Below are positions 1 to 8,170 of a stretch of DNA of 64,000 nt, piece after piece (the first letter of the stretch is position 1; each line of letters starts with the position of its first letter). This stretch comes from Spirosoma aerolatum (GTDB lineage Bacteria; Bacteroidota; Bacteroidia; Cytophagales; Spirosomataceae). Below the pieces are notes generated by a model. It saw nothing but the letters and a program-made list of their open reading frames with translations, had not been told where the DNA came from and did no database searches. The translations under genes were made by a program, and so were the position numbers. The stretch covers positions 3,235,001 to 3,299,000 of the forward strand of contig NZ_CP020104.1 of assembly GCF_002056795.1 (NCBI RefSeq), given 5' to 3'.

Positions 1-1239
1 CATAGCCCGAACAGTAGGGCCAAAGACCTCCCCACGGGCGTTGGTAGCGGGTTTGCTATCCTGTTTCATATAGAACGCCTTAATGGCACGCGGGTAATTG
101 GTCAGAATGACGGGTTTCTTGAAATGCTTTTCAACCAGGTATCGCTCATGTTCCGACTGAAGATCAATCCCCCATTTTACCTCAAACTGGAACTGACCTT
201 TCTTGGCGGGTTTCGAATTCATCAGAATATCGACCGCTTCGGTATAGGTGAGCCGCACAAACTCGTTGTTGATCACAAACTGGAGCTTTTCAAGTAAGCC
301 CAGCTCACTCTGCTCTTCTTTCTTTTTGGTTTTTTCCTCCTCCTTGAGTCGGTTGTCCAGAAAAGCCAGATCATCGGCACAGTGCTGAAGGGCATATCGG
401 ATAACGGTTTTGACGAAATCCTCTGCCAGATTCATGTTATCTTCCAGTTCATAAAACGCCATTTCGGGTTCGATCATCCAGAACTCAGCGAGGTGGCGGG
501 TCGTATTGGAGTTTTCAGCACGGAATGTAGGCCCGAAGGTGTAAATTTTGCCCAGTGCCATAGCGCCCAATTCGCCTTCCAACTGCCCTGATACGGTCAG
601 GTTTGTTTCGCGGCCAAAGAAGTCCTGGCTATAATCAACTTTGCCGTCTTCAGTCAGCGGAGGTTTGATTGCATCCAGCGTGGTTACACGAAACATTTCA
701 CCAGCCCCTTCGGCATCCGAAGCGGTAATGATAGGGGTATTGAGGTAGTAAAAACCGTTGTCGTTGAAGTATTTATGAATAGCAAAAGCCAATGCATGCC
801 GAATGCGCAGAATGGCACTGAACGTATTGGTTCGGGGGCGCAGATGGGCAATTTCACGTAAGAACTCCAGCGAGTGCCGTTTGGGTTGAAGCGGATACTT
901 TTCAGGATCAGCCGTACCGTAAATGACAACATCGGCAATTTTAACTTCTATCGCCTGTCCCGATCCCTGTGACTCCACAATCTGCCCCGTGATGGCCAGG
1001 CAGGAACCAGTCGTAATGAGTTTGAGCGTGTCTTCGGGAAGCTGGCCAGCCTCGGCTACTGCCTGAATGTTCTGTATGGTAGAGCCATCGTTAAGAGCGA
1101 TGAAAACGGCGTTTTTACTTTCACGTTTTGTACGAACCCAGCCCTTTACGGTCACGGTAGTGCCAACGGGCGAATCCACGCGGGACGAATCCACGCCAGA
1201 AGAAGCTTTCAATAACTGCTTTATCGGTAAGTAACTCAT
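1..1239 (-). CDS. asnS: Asparaginyl-tRNA synthetase, C-terminal end missing (window edge)
   Basis: Charges tRNA-Asn with asparagine in the cytoplasm. The reading frame starts at the ATG at 1237-1239 and stays open to base 1, giving 413 codons of a protein usually about 465-480 aa, so the C-terminal part lies outside the window. The N-terminus has an anticodon-binding OB fold (about residues 15-115: [18 protein letters not shown], then a long beta-rich stretch). It is followed by the class II catalytic core with [15 protein letters not shown], and motif 2 residues [21 protein letters not shown] split around the TTRHLAEF core that is typical of AsnRS. A charged insertion ([12 protein letters not shown]) occurs near residue 300, as in other Bacteroidota AsnRS. 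A TACTTTTG -7 element lies 34 bases upstream. Identification is very secure. Confidence 0.96.
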   Translation of the reverse strand, partial: MSYLPIKQLLKASSGVDSSRVDSPVGTTVTVKGWVRTKRESKNAVFIALNDGSTIQNIQAVAEAGQLPEDTLKLITTGSCLAITGQIVESQGSGQAIEVKIADVVIYGTADPEKYPLQPKRHSLEFLREIAHLRPRTNTFSAILRIRHALAFAIHKYFNDNGFYYLNTPIITASDAEGAGEMFRVTTLDAIKPPLTEDGKVDYSQDFFGRETNLTVSGQLEGELGAMALGKIYTFGPTFRAENSNTTRHLAEFWMIEPEMAFYELEDNMNLAEDFVKTVIRYALQHCADDLAFLDNRLKEEEKTKKKEEQSELGLLEKLQFVINNEFVRLTYTEAVDILMNSKPAKKGQFQFEVKWGIDLQSEHERYLVEKHFKKPVILTNYPRAIKAFYMKQDSKPATNARGEVFGPTVRAM

Positions 1240-1272
1240 ACTAAAATGGGGACCCTGTAATGGTTGTGGTCG

Positions 1273-1280
1273 CAAAAGTA
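1273..1280 (-). promoter_or_regulatory. Candidate -7 element for asnS
   Basis: On the minus strand this reads TACTTTTG, a full match to the Bacteroidota -7 consensus TAnnTTTG, about 34 bases before the asnS ATG. No convincing -33 TTG is seen at the expected spacing, so the call rests on the -7 match and position. Confidence 0.45.
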
Positions 1281-1359
1281 CGGATTGTCGGTTGAATAGC
1301 CCATAAACAATTTTAATCCGTAAAATCACAAGAGTGTAGGTCAGGGGCGATTGCGGCCT

Positions 1360-1367
1360 TATTTTTG
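1360..1367 (+). promoter_or_regulatory. Candidate -7 element for sixA
   Basis: TATTTTTG matches TAnnTTTG and lies 40 bases before the chosen sixA start at 1407. This supports the internal ATG at 1407 over the upstream TTG at 1365, which would fall inside the promoter. Confidence 0.45.
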
Positions 1368-1406
1368 TACTGTTTGAGACAACAGACCCCACATACTTGT
1401 GACACC

Positions 1407-1913
1407 ATGCCGATAACCTTGTATATCGTTCGCCACGCAAAAGCAGAAGACCGGGCCATGTTTATGGCTGATCATGACCGAGAGCTTACCCCCGATGGAA
1501 TCATTGCAGCCGCCAGAATGGGCCGTTACCTTCATGAAAAATCTGTATTGCCAGATGTGATTATCAGCAGTACAGCCCCTCGTGCTAAAGACACCGCAAA
1601 AGTAATTGCCGAACAAACTGGATTTGATACCGCCCGAATCGAGCTAAATCAGTTTCTGTATGAAGGTGGTCCTAAGGCCTATCTGGCCGCATTGAATCTG
1701 TTGCCCACTACCGTCCAGACGGCCATGATCGTGGGACATAATCCCGATGTATCGTACCTCGGCGAATTCCTGACGCACAAAGATATTGGTTCCATGAGTA
1801 AAGGCGCTGTGGTGGCTATTACATTCGGAAACCTGAACTGGGCTGAAATCTCAGGCCGAACCGGAAGCCTGGAATTTCAAATTGGCCCCAAGCAATTGCC
1901 AACTAATGAATAA
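1407..1913 (+). CDS. sixA: SixA-type phosphohistidine phosphatase (histidine phosphatase family)
   Basis: A 168-residue single-domain histidine phosphatase. The catalytic RHA motif (R9-H10-A11, here IVRHAKAED) forms the phosphohistidine intermediate, and the second histidine is in VGHNPDVS (H111). SixA proteins remove phosphate from phosphohistidines of phosphorelay or PTS proteins; the actual substrate here cannot be told from sequence. The ATG at 1407 puts the beta-strand ITLYIVRHA at the N-terminus as usual for the family; an upstream TTG at 1365 would add 14 residues of no family similarity. Its stop lies inside an AT-rich repeat (1904-1936). Confidence 0.85.
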   Translation: MPITLYIVRHAKAEDRAMFMADHDRELTPDGIIAAARMGRYLHEKSVLPDVIISSTAPRAKDTAKVIAEQTGFDTARIELNQFLYEGGPKAYLAALNLLPTTVQTAMIVGHNPDVSYLGEFLTHKDIGSMSKGAVVAITFGNLNWAEISGRTGSLEFQIGPKQLPTNE

Positions 1914-1936
1914 TGTAAAATATATAATGAATAATG
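1904..1936 (+). repeat. Direct repeat over the sixA stop codon
   Basis: The 12-mer TAATGAATAATG occurs at 1904-1915 and again at 1925-1936. The sixA stop TAA is inside the first copy. The same word forms part of the inverted repeat at 5569-5586, linking this spot to the repeat vocabulary found at many other gene ends in the window. Confidence 0.6.
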
Positions 1937-1995
1937 GTGGCTGAAGGGCTAATCTTGACTCATATAATAAACGTCATTGTCTATTTTCTTGATTA

Positions 1996-2187
1996 ATGAA
2001 TCGCAATCGTCGGATATTCGTAATTGTTTTTATTGCATTCACAACCCTTGTGATCTTGTTTACCATTGATATGGCCCGTCGCACAACGGCCCCCTGGAAT
2101 AAGCGTCGGGAGGTTGAACGGGCTTTGCCACCCAAGGATGGTACTGTTGCCGATACCATGGCGACAGATACGCTTCTTAACCCCTGA
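1996..2187 (+). CDS. Small single-pass membrane protein, unknown function
   Basis: A 63-residue protein with a basic N-terminus (MNRNRR), one hydrophobic segment at about residues 7-24 (IFVIVFIAFTTLVILFTI), and a charged tail containing MARRTTAPWNKRREVERALP. It ends 6 bases before the next gene, so it is probably co-transcribed with the VOC protein. Basic-TM-basic layout suggests an inner-membrane anchor with a cytoplasmic tail. I do not recognise a family. Coding support is the plausible membrane topology and tight spacing; it could still be spurious. Confidence 0.6.
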   Translation: MNRNRRIFVIVFIAFTTLVILFTIDMARRTTAPWNKRREVERALPPKDGTVADTMATDTLLNP

Positions 2188-2193
2188 TTTGCT

Positions 2194-2583
2194 ATGCTCA
2201 AACTGAGTGCTGTCCATCACATTGCCATTATCTGTTCCGACTATGAACGGTCGAAGCAGTTTTATACGGAGATACTGGGGTTTACGATACTTGGCGAATA
2301 TCATAGGGCTGAACGACAGTCGTATAAACTGGATCTGGCGTTGAATGGCAGCTACCTGATTGAGCTTTTCTCGTTTCCTGAACCACCCAAACGGCCGTCC
2401 AGACCCGAAGCTGCCGGGCTGCGTCATCTCGCCTTTGCCGTGACTGATCTGGATGCTGCTATTCAACATCTGAACGAACAGGGAGTAGCAACGGAACCCA
2501 TTCGCGTAGACGAACATACGGGGCGCCGGTTCACCTTCTTTGCCGACCCGGATGCACTACCGCTGGAGTTGTATGAACTGTAG
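2194..2583 (+). CDS. yaeR: VOC-family protein, YaeR-like (glyoxalase I fold)
   Basis: A 129-residue vicinal-oxygen-chelate protein with the paired beta-alpha-beta-beta-beta modules of the family. Metal-site residues are expected at H8/H9 (VHHIAII), E50 region (LIELFSFP), H76 (LRHLAF) and E127 (LELYEL). As remembered from family knowledge, it is close to E. coli YaeR over its full length, including ELFSFP, RPSRPEA and RFTFF.DPD. YaeR has no firmly proven substrate; glyoxalase-like lyase or isomerase activity is an inference. The stop codon TAG is the first part of the repeat element at 2579-2674, so the last codon borders the element exactly. Confidence 0.85.
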   Translation: MLKLSAVHHIAIICSDYERSKQFYTEILGFTILGEYHRAERQSYKLDLALNGSYLIELFSFPEPPKRPSRPEAAGLRHLAFAVTDLDAAIQHLNEQGVATEPIRVDEHTGRRFTFFADPDALPLELYEL

Positions 2584-2674
2584 AGACGCAAGTATGCGTC
2601 TCCTGACCAGATGGTTCGTTTAATCAGAAACGTTATGGCTGACGCGTATGATACGCCAGGCATGGCGTCTCTAC
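2579..2674. repeat. REP/MITE-like palindromic element, copy A
   Basis: The element begins TGTAGAGACGC and ends GGCGTCTCTAC, so the ends are inverted repeats. It shares its ends and the internal words TGACCAGATGGTT and GCTGACGC with copy B at 49422-49501; copy B lacks about 18 bases of the centre. It lies between the convergent yaeR-like gene and the aminotransferase gene and supplies both stop codons: TAG at 2581-2583 on plus and TAG (cta at 2671-2673) on minus. It could fold into a long hairpin and act as a two-way terminator. Confidence 0.75.
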
Positions 2675-3864
2675 ATGAGTACTTGCGTTAATACCTCAAC
2701 CAGGGCGTCAACGTCATTACTATCATTGTATACATGCGGAGCAATGCGTAAGACGCGGGCACGGGCCGAAACGGAAACATTCTTTTTTAAAAGCGCTTGT
2801 TGAACGGTCATAGGATCGGTCTGTTCGGGGAGCCATAGCCCTACCAGATGATGACTACGACCTGTGGTATCGCTCTCAGGTTCGATCCGGCATCCTGATT
2901 TTTCAAGAATAGGCCAGGCATCGGCCAGTAAGGTCTTTGTGTAAGCCTGAATACGGGCAGGCTGCCAGTCGATCAATTGGGTTAAGGCAGACTCAAGCAT
3001 GGGCATTTGCAGGAAATGCGTATGCTCACCAACGTTATACCGATAGGCTTTGGGCCTGTACACCGGCTGATAGTCCATGAGTTTATGAAACTGGTTGCTA
3101 TCGAGCCGATTCATCCAGCCCTCTTCCAGCGGAATCCCCTCATCGAACGCTGGCCCAAAATAGGCTAGACCCATTGAGTAAGGCCCCATCAGCCACTTGT
3201 AACCCGCACAAACAACCGCGTCGGGTTGAATAGCTTCCAGATCGAAAGGGAGCGCGCCAATCGCCTGAGTTCCGTCAATCACCACCCAGGCACCTACGTC
3301 TCTGGCTCGCTTACTGATCGCTTTCAGGTCGAATTGGATACCATACATCCAATGAACGGGAGGCACAACTACCATCGCTGTATTGGCATCAATGGCATCC
3401 AGTAGCCGCTGATTCCAAAGCTCGCCTTTCGGGAATTCAGCAGGCATAGCTACGGTCACGACTGTTAAACCGAGTTCGGTAATTACACGATCCCAGGCAT
3501 AGACATCACTCGGAAATTCATCGCAGATCATCACAATTTTTTGGCCGGCCCGGATGCCTGATTTTCGATGGAGGTTACGAGCTACTACGCCCATGCCGTA
3601 TGAGACAGAGGGAACTATGGCGATGCGTTCGGGGTCGGGATTATTGATCAATTCGGAAAAGAGAGCCCGTACCCGAACGGCACCCGTAAAAAAATCGTCG
3701 GGTTGTAAGCCAAACGGATTGGCCTGTTGAGAAAGAGCCGTATGACCCGCCTGCTCAACGGTCCGACTGAATGGAGCACGGGTTGCACAATTCAGGTAGT
3801 GAATAGGTTGTGGTAAGCTAAACTGATGCTTTTGCGAGCGAAGAGGAGTTGTGTTGATGAACAT
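2671..3864 (-). CDS. Class V aminotransferase-fold PLP-dependent enzyme
   Basis: A 397-residue fold-type I PLP enzyme. The PLP lysine is expected at K223 in VVCAGYKWLMGPYS, with the pyridine-nitrogen aspartate at D197 in WVVIDGTQAIGAL; VHWMYG supplies the usual substrate-side segment. The arrangement resembles isopenicillin-N-epimerase or cysteine-desulfurase-like proteins, but no desulfurase Cys loop is obvious, so the reaction is unassigned. I chose the ATG at 3864 because the upstream 15 codons read as an unrelated hydrophobic stretch; translation could also begin at 3909. It is convergent with the yaeR-like gene and its stop lies in the repeat element. Confidence 0.8.
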   Translation of the reverse strand: MFINTTPLRSQKHQFSLPQPIHYLNCATRAPFSRTVEQAGHTALSQQANPFGLQPDDFFTGAVRVRALFSELINNPDPERIAIVPSVSYGMGVVARNLHRKSGIRAGQKIVMICDEFPSDVYAWDRVITELGLTVVTVAMPAEFPKGELWNQRLLDAIDANTAMVVVPPVHWMYGIQFDLKAISKRARDVGAWVVIDGTQAIGALPFDLEAIQPDAVVCAGYKWLMGPYSMGLAYFGPAFDEGIPLEEGWMNRLDSNQFHKLMDYQPVYRPKAYRYNVGEHTHFLQMPMLESALTQLIDWQPARIQAYTKTLLADAWPILEKSGCRIEPESDTTGRSHHLVGLWLPEQTDPMTVQQALLKKNVSVSARARVLRIAPHVYNDSNDVDALVEVLTQVLM

Positions 3865-3937
3865 AAAAAAAACTGCTAAAAAAAATTGGCACGGGGTTTG
3901 TAAAGGCATGATTGAAACCTAAAACCTACCCCGTAAA

Positions 3938-4474
3938 ATGACTACATTACTAGGCATTGGCTCCCGTGTTCGTCACGAAGAATTTGGCGATGGCGTTGTC
4001 ATCAACCTAAAAGCCAATGGCTATACAATTACGTTTATCGAGCATGGTGTGAAGGTAATCAAATTCGACACACCGCTCAGTATCCTTGAAGCGTTGGAAC
4101 CCGATGGTGACCTGGTTAGTCTGTTCGATGTTGAACAGTCACTCACTCGGGTTCTTCAGCGCTGGGTCGATCAGACAGAAATTGTCCCACTCGGCGATAA
4201 ATGGAAAGGTGGTAAACTTATCCTGAAACCCGGCCGGGTCGATCTGGCACAAAAAGAAATGCCTATCGATGCATTCTTCCATAAAATCGTGATGGTTCGT
4301 GACCGTCTTCGGGTACTCGAACAGCGGGTAAATGCCAGTGCGCTCGATGACGAAGAAAAGATCAATATTCAACAATATATCACCCGGATTTACGGCAGTC
4401 TGACTTCGTTTAACTTATTGTTTAAGAATCAGAATCAGCAATTCGTGGGTGAAAAGTCATTGGCTGATGCGTAA
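3938..4474 (+). CDS. Conserved hypothetical protein with N-terminal Tudor/KOW-like segment
   Basis: A 178-residue protein. The first 60 residues (GSRVRHEEFGDGVVI, then ITFIEHGVKVI) resemble the small beta-barrel found at the C-terminus of UvrD/PcrA helicases, a nucleic-acid or protein-binding Tudor-like fold. The rest is mostly charged helix, ending in FNLLFKNQNQQF. I know no defined function. It is divergent from the aminotransferase gene, with only about 70 bases between the two starts, and is followed by a strong intrinsic terminator, so it is probably a single-gene transcript. Confidence 0.7.
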   Translation: MTTLLGIGSRVRHEEFGDGVVINLKANGYTITFIEHGVKVIKFDTPLSILEALEPDGDLVSLFDVEQSLTRVLQRWVDQTEIVPLGDKWKGGKLILKPGRVDLAQKEMPIDAFFHKIVMVRDRLRVLEQRVNASALDDEEKINIQQYITRIYGSLTSFNLLFKNQNQQFVGEKSLADA

Positions 4475-4536
4475 TGATAGCGCTCGGTCAAAACACAACT
4501 ATTTCATATAGTTTTGGGTTAGTTAGATTGGAGGCT

Positions 4537-4570
4537 CCCCGCTACTGTTTCAGTGGCGGGGACTTTTTTT
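4537..4570 (+). terminator. Intrinsic terminator
   Basis: An 11-bp stem (CCCCGCTACTG / CAGTGGCGGGG, one G-T pair) with a TTT loop at 4537-4561, followed by a seven-T run at 4564-4570. It ends the transcript of the 178-residue protein. Confidence 0.9.
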
Positions 4571-4656
4571 AAAGAGCGAATGAGTGAAAGAGCGGAATGC
4601 TGCCGCATACCATTTTCATTCTTTCATTCTTTAATTCTTTCATTCTTTCGCTCTTT
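4571..4656. repeat. Octamer-based inverted repeat at the xerD 3' end
   Basis: The left arm is built of 8-mers AAAGAGCG, AATGAGTG, AAAGAGCG. The right arm reads CATTCTTT, CATTCTTT, AATTCTTT, CATTCTTT, CGCTCTTT, which is the reverse complement pattern. The xerD stop codon and last residues fall inside the right arm. The same 8-bp build is seen at 28275-28378 and 16126-16199. Confidence 0.75.
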
Positions 4657-5559
4657 AAATCCTCTGGCTCTTGGATGATACTCCCGTAGGGTTTGCTGGA
4701 GATAATCGCGGTCAAGGTGTGTATAGATTTCAGTGGTGGTGATGGATTCGTGACCAAGCATTTGCTGAACAGCCCGTAGGTCGGCCCCGCCTTCGATCAG
4801 GTGAGTGGCAAAGGAGTGCCGAAAGGTGTGCGGACTGATTATTTTTTTGATCCCGGCTTCGGTAGCCAGTTTTTTTATGGTCGTAAACACCGAAATACGC
4901 GAAAGCTGTTTTCCACGCAAATTCAAAAATATAGTGTCCTCATCGCCTTTTTGCACATCCAACTGGCTACGTACGTGCTGTACATAGAGCCGCGTATAGT
5001 GCATGGCGTCGTCGCCGATGGGAACCAACCGAACTTTGTCGCCCTTGCCCAGCACCCGGATAAAGCCCGAATCGAAAAAGCAGTTGGTCAAACGTAGATT
5101 GAGTAATTCAGAAACCCGAAGCCCGGAACTGTAGAGGACTTCGAGCATCGCCCGGTCACGGGTGCCGCCCGGTGTTGAGAGGTCGATGGCGCTCAGAATG
5201 GCTTCGACTTCTGGGAAACTTAGGGTATCGGGTAGTTGACGACCCAGTTTAGGCCCTTTGAGCTGCTGAGTCGGGTCGTGCTGAATCAGGTTTTCGAGGA
5301 GCAGATATTTAAAGAAGGATTTTAATCCTGATAACATACGCCCCTGACTATGGGCGGATAAACCGAGTTCGCCCAGATACTTCAGGAAATTCATTAACTC
5401 TTTTTCCGTCACCTGCATGGGTGTACGTGCAGGATCGGTTAAAAGGATGTATTCGTACAGTTTCTCGGCGTCGTGCAAATACGCTTCCACCGAATTTTCG
5501 GCCAGCGATCGCTCCAGCTTGAGGTAGTTCTTAAAGGCGTTTATATAACTTTGCCACAT
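4624..5559 (-). CDS. xerD: Site-specific tyrosine recombinase XerD
   Basis: Resolves chromosome dimers at dif together with XerC and FtsK. The 311-residue protein has the N-terminal SAM-like core-binding domain (about 1-95) and the catalytic domain (about 110-300). The catalytic set is complete: R148 (SSGLRVSELL), K172 (GKGDKVR), H244 and R247 (SPHTFRHSFATH), H270 (MLGHESI) and nucleophile Y279 (TEIYTH). The normal XerD C-terminus ends near REYHPRARGFK; the final residues ERKNERIKE are encoded by the octamer repeat at 4571-4656, so the gene has been extended by repeat sequence. It is a housekeeping recombinase; no sign links it to a mobile element. Confidence 0.93.
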   Translation of the reverse strand: MWQSYINAFKNYLKLERSLAENSVEAYLHDAEKLYEYILLTDPARTPMQVTEKELMNFLKYLGELGLSAHSQGRMLSGLKSFFKYLLLENLIQHDPTQQLKGPKLGRQLPDTLSFPEVEAILSAIDLSTPGGTRDRAMLEVLYSSGLRVSELLNLRLTNCFFDSGFIRVLGKGDKVRLVPIGDDAMHYTRLYVQHVRSQLDVQKGDEDTIFLNLRGKQLSRISVFTTIKKLATEAGIKKIISPHTFRHSFATHLIEGGADLRAVQQMLGHESITTTEIYTHLDRDYLQQTLREYHPRARGFKERKNERIKE

Positions 5560-5568
5560 AGGACGGTG

Positions 5569-5677
5569 AATGAATAATGGATAATGTTAAATGAATACTG
5601 GATATGCTAGTGTGCTGAGTTTGCCATCGATCATTATCCCTTTTACATTATCCATTACTCATTATCCATTATTCATT
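5569..5677. repeat. Inverted repeat in the xerD-aroQ divergent spacer
   Basis: AATGAATAATGGATAATG at 5569-5586 is perfectly inverted at 5660-5677 (18 bp). A second CATTATCCATT copy is at 5646-5656. The words are shared with the elements at 1904, 6096 and 24901. Here the repeat lies between two divergent starts and so overlaps whatever promoters serve xerD and aroQ. Confidence 0.7.
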
Positions 5678-5681
5678 TAGT

Positions 5682-6107
5682 ATGAAACAGATTCTTATTA
5701 TTAACGGCCCGAACCTGAACCTGTTAGGTAAGCGCGAACCGACTATTTATGGTAATCGCTCGTTTGTCGATTACCTGGAAACCCTCGAACAGCAGTTTTC
5801 GGATGTGCAACTTCGCTATTTTCAGTCGAACCACGAAGGCGAACTGATCGATAAAATTCACGAACTTGGTTTCGATGTCGATGGCATTGTGATCAATGCT
5901 GGTGCATACACCCATACATCCATTGCTATTGCCGATGCGTTGTCGGCCGTTACAGCGCCAGCCATAGAGGTCCATATTTCGAATGTACATGCCCGTGAGT
6001 CGTTCCGCCACCACAGCTACCTGTCGGCTAAATGCAAAGGGGTTGTCGTAGGGCTGGGACTAATGGGGTATGAAATGGCTATACGCTATCTAATAAACAA
6101 TGGATAA
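5682..6107 (+). CDS. aroQ: 3-dehydroquinate dehydratase, type II
   Basis: Catalyses the third step of the shikimate pathway, 3-dehydroquinate to 3-dehydroshikimate. At 141 residues it has the usual type II length. Signature INGPNLNLLGKREPTIYG carries the catalytic Tyr (Y23) with the lid Arg; NAGAYTHTS and EVHISNVHARESFRHHS give the substrate-binding Asn, His and Ser. The final codons (NNG, then TAA) fall inside the left arm of an inverted repeat, so the C-terminal tip may have been altered by the repeat. Cytoplasmic dodecamer in the family. Confidence 0.95.
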   Translation: MKQILIINGPNLNLLGKREPTIYGNRSFVDYLETLEQQFSDVQLRYFQSNHEGELIDKIHELGFDVDGIVINAGAYTHTSIAIADALSAVTAPAIEVHISNVHARESFRHHSYLSAKCKGVVVGLGLMGYEMAIRYLINNG

Positions 6108-6149
6108 TGAGCAATGGACAAAAAAGGCATCAATTTATTATCCATTGTT
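6096..6149. repeat. Inverted repeat over the aroQ stop codon
   Basis: AACAATGGATAAT at 6096-6108 pairs perfectly with ATTATCCATTGTT at 6137-6149 (13 bp). The aroQ stop at 6105-6107 is inside the left arm. Further words of the same kind (CATTACTCATTAAGCAATG) continue to 6176. Confidence 0.65.
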
Positions 6150-6172
6150 CATTTTACATTACTCATTAAGCA

Positions 6173-7210
6173 ATGATCACCTTTTACCCAGGTCCGTCGA
6201 AAGTATACCCGCAAGTGGCCGATTATGCGGTCGAAGCGGTTCGTCAGGGAATTGTTAGCCTGAATCATCGAAGCACAGGCTTCATGGACATTGTAAAAGA
6301 AACCATTCGCCTGCTGCATGAAAAACTCGCTATCCCGGCCGATTACCATATTGCCCTGGTGTCGTCGGCAACGGAGTGCTGGGAAATTGTGGCCCAGTCA
6401 CTAACCGGCGAAGCCAGCCTGCATCCGCATAGTGGTGCCTTCGGAAAAAAGTGGGCTGAGTATGCCTACCGGATAAAACCACCGACCCGCCTGAGTGATG
6501 CTGATGTACTGTGTATCGTTCAGAACGAAACCTCCAATGGCACCCAGGTGCCGATGGAAACGCTGGCCCAGTTCCGCCGTGATTTTACAGGGCTAATTGC
6601 TGTTGATGCGGTTTCGTCGATGGCGGGTATTGTGCTCGACTGGACATTGGCCGATGTTTGGTTTGCGTCGGTCCAGAAATGTTTTGGTTTACCCGCCGGA
6701 CTGGCTGTTCTGACTTATTCGCCAAATGCGTTGAAACGGGCCGAAGAAATAGGGGAGAACAATCACTACAACAGTCTGCTGTTTATCCATGAGAATTTCT
6801 CGAAATTTCAGACCCCCTATACGCCAAACGGGTTAGGGATTTATCTGTTGATGCGGATCTTGCAGCAGATCGCCCCAATTGCCGAGGTCGCCAGCGTCAC
6901 AAAACAACGTGCCGCTGCCTGGTATTCTTTTTTTGAGAACGAACTGGCTCAGTCGCCTTTTCAATTATTGAACCGGGATATATTGGTGCGGTCCGATACC
7001 GTCATTGCAGTACAAGGAAGTGATACGGACATAAAAGCTATTAAAATAGCTGCCCAACAGGCTGGTATTATGCTCGGTAATGGCTACGGTGACTGGAAGA
7101 CATCAACCTTTCGGATCGCTAATTTTCCTGCTATTTCTACCGACGAAATTGAAACCTTGAAACAGTTTTTGCTGAATTACTGTAACGCGGACAGGATGTC
7201 CGCATTATGA
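6173..7210 (+). CDS. Class V aminotransferase, SerC-like
   Basis: A 345-residue PLP-dependent aminotransferase. It opens with ITFYPGPSKVYP, the substrate-loop pattern of the phosphoserine/alanine-glyoxylate aminotransferase group. The aspartate is in LIAVDAVSSMAG and the Schiff-base lysine in WFASVQKCFGLPAGLAVL (K after VQ). Phosphoserine or serine-glyoxylate transamination is possible, but it diverges from canonical SerC near the N-terminus (no FNAGPS), so I leave the substrate open. The stop overlaps the upstream possible start of the MarC-family gene, suggesting co-transcription. Confidence 0.75.
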   Translation: MITFYPGPSKVYPQVADYAVEAVRQGIVSLNHRSTGFMDIVKETIRLLHEKLAIPADYHIALVSSATECWEIVAQSLTGEASLHPHSGAFGKKWAEYAYRIKPPTRLSDADVLCIVQNETSNGTQVPMETLAQFRRDFTGLIAVDAVSSMAGIVLDWTLADVWFASVQKCFGLPAGLAVLTYSPNALKRAEEIGENNHYNSLLFIHENFSKFQTPYTPNGLGIYLLMRILQQIAPIAEVASVTKQRAAAWYSFFENELAQSPFQLLNRDILVRSDTVIAVQGSDTDIKAIKIAAQQAGIMLGNGYGDWKTSTFRIANFPAISTDEIETLKQFLLNYCNADRMSAL

Positions 7211-7266
7211 TCAATTCATTGTTGGTATATCATCCCAGCGGGGAAACGCTCACTACCATCTTGCCT

Positions 7267-7842
7267 ATGCCTAATTTTAAAGAAATCGTTTCGGTCACAC
7301 TGATTCTATTCTCGGTGATCGATATAATCGGCTCGCTGCCCGTAATTATCGATCTGCGCCGGAAATCGGGAAAGATCGAGTCGGAGCGGGCTACCCTGGC
7401 TTCGGGAGCTCTGATGATTGCTTTCCTGTTTGTAGGGGATCAACTGCTGGCTCTCTTCGGGGTCGATGTCGCTTCCTTTGCTGTGGCGGGTGCCCTGATC
7501 ATTTTCCTGATTGGTCTGGAAATGATTCTGGGACGAACCATTTTTAAATCGGAAGTAGAGACGGGCGGAGCTACCCATATTGTTCCAATCGCTTTTCCTC
7601 TGATTGCCGGAGCCGGAACCCTAACCACACTCATTTCGCTCCGAGCCGCCTACCAGACTGTCAATATTATCATCGGTATCGTTCTGAATCTCCTGCTGAT
7701 TTATGCCGTATTGCGATCGTCAGGATGGCTGGAAGATAGGTTGGGGGCTGGAGGACTAGCTGTGTTGCGGAAAATCTTCGGCATTATTCTATTAGCCATC
7801 GCGATTAAGCTGCTCAAAACGAATCTTATTTCTGATTTTTAA
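7267..7842 (+). CDS. MarC-family integral membrane protein
   Basis: A protein of 191 residues with six predicted membrane segments, for example IVSVTLILFSVIDIIGSLPV, then ALMIAFLFVGDQLLALFGV, and a last helix at IFGIILLAIAIKLL. The glycine- and proline-rich PIAFPLIAGAGTLTT segment is characteristic of the MarC (UPF0056) family. Its function is not settled; the name comes from the E. coli mar locus, where it is not needed for resistance. I prefer ATG 7267 (MPNFKEIV) since the family begins with a short N-tail before TM1; an ATG at 7207 overlapping the previous stop would add 20 polar residues. Confidence 0.85.
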   Translation: MPNFKEIVSVTLILFSVIDIIGSLPVIIDLRRKSGKIESERATLASGALMIAFLFVGDQLLALFGVDVASFAVAGALIIFLIGLEMILGRTIFKSEVETGGATHIVPIAFPLIAGAGTLTTLISLRAAYQTVNIIIGIVLNLLLIYAVLRSSGWLEDRLGAGGLAVLRKIFGIILLAIAIKLLKTNLISDF

Positions 7843-8170
7843 GACCAATAAGTCACTTAAACAGCTTTCACTTTAAAGCTTAAATCACGAAATAAGACAA
7901 AATGTTACGATAAATACAGGATTTTTAAAGGTAAAACGAACCAATTCTTAAAAATTCGTAGAAAGCCGGTAAGATTATAAAGTGATAAAAAAAATAGCCT
8001 AAATATGGCGAATTACTGTACCAAACGAATTATAATTATAATTTTTCCGCAAAAACCATAAAAAATATGGTTGAAGGGGTATATAGCATTTATTTTTTAT
8101 TGTAAAGCCGCATTATATTTGCCAAAAGTATTGCACAAAACCCCTATTCAACTCAATCCACTTGTACATC
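7843..8170. other. AT-rich spacer upstream of the type II glutamine synthetase
   Basis: This 328-base spacer has no credible ORF and is markedly richer in A and T than its surroundings, particularly 7900-8110. It holds the glutamine synthetase promoter candidate at 8114-8121. Long AT-rich upstream regions suit a strongly expressed, nitrogen-regulated gene, but I found no recognisable operator. Confidence 0.5.
8114..8121 (+). promoter_or_regulatory. Candidate -7 element for type II glutamine synthetase
   Basis: TATATTTG is a full match to TAnnTTTG, 50 bases before the ATG at 8171. The -33 region is T-rich but has no clear TTG at the usual 19-21 spacing. Confidence 0.5.

Noticed and set aside
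1365..1406. Upstream TTG start for sixA
   Set aside because: It overlaps a good -7 element, and the added residues have no similarity to the histidine phosphatase family.
4624..5559. Tyrosine recombinase as a mobile-element integrase
   Set aside because: Sequence is canonical XerD in a housekeeping context, without att-like repeats or cargo genes.
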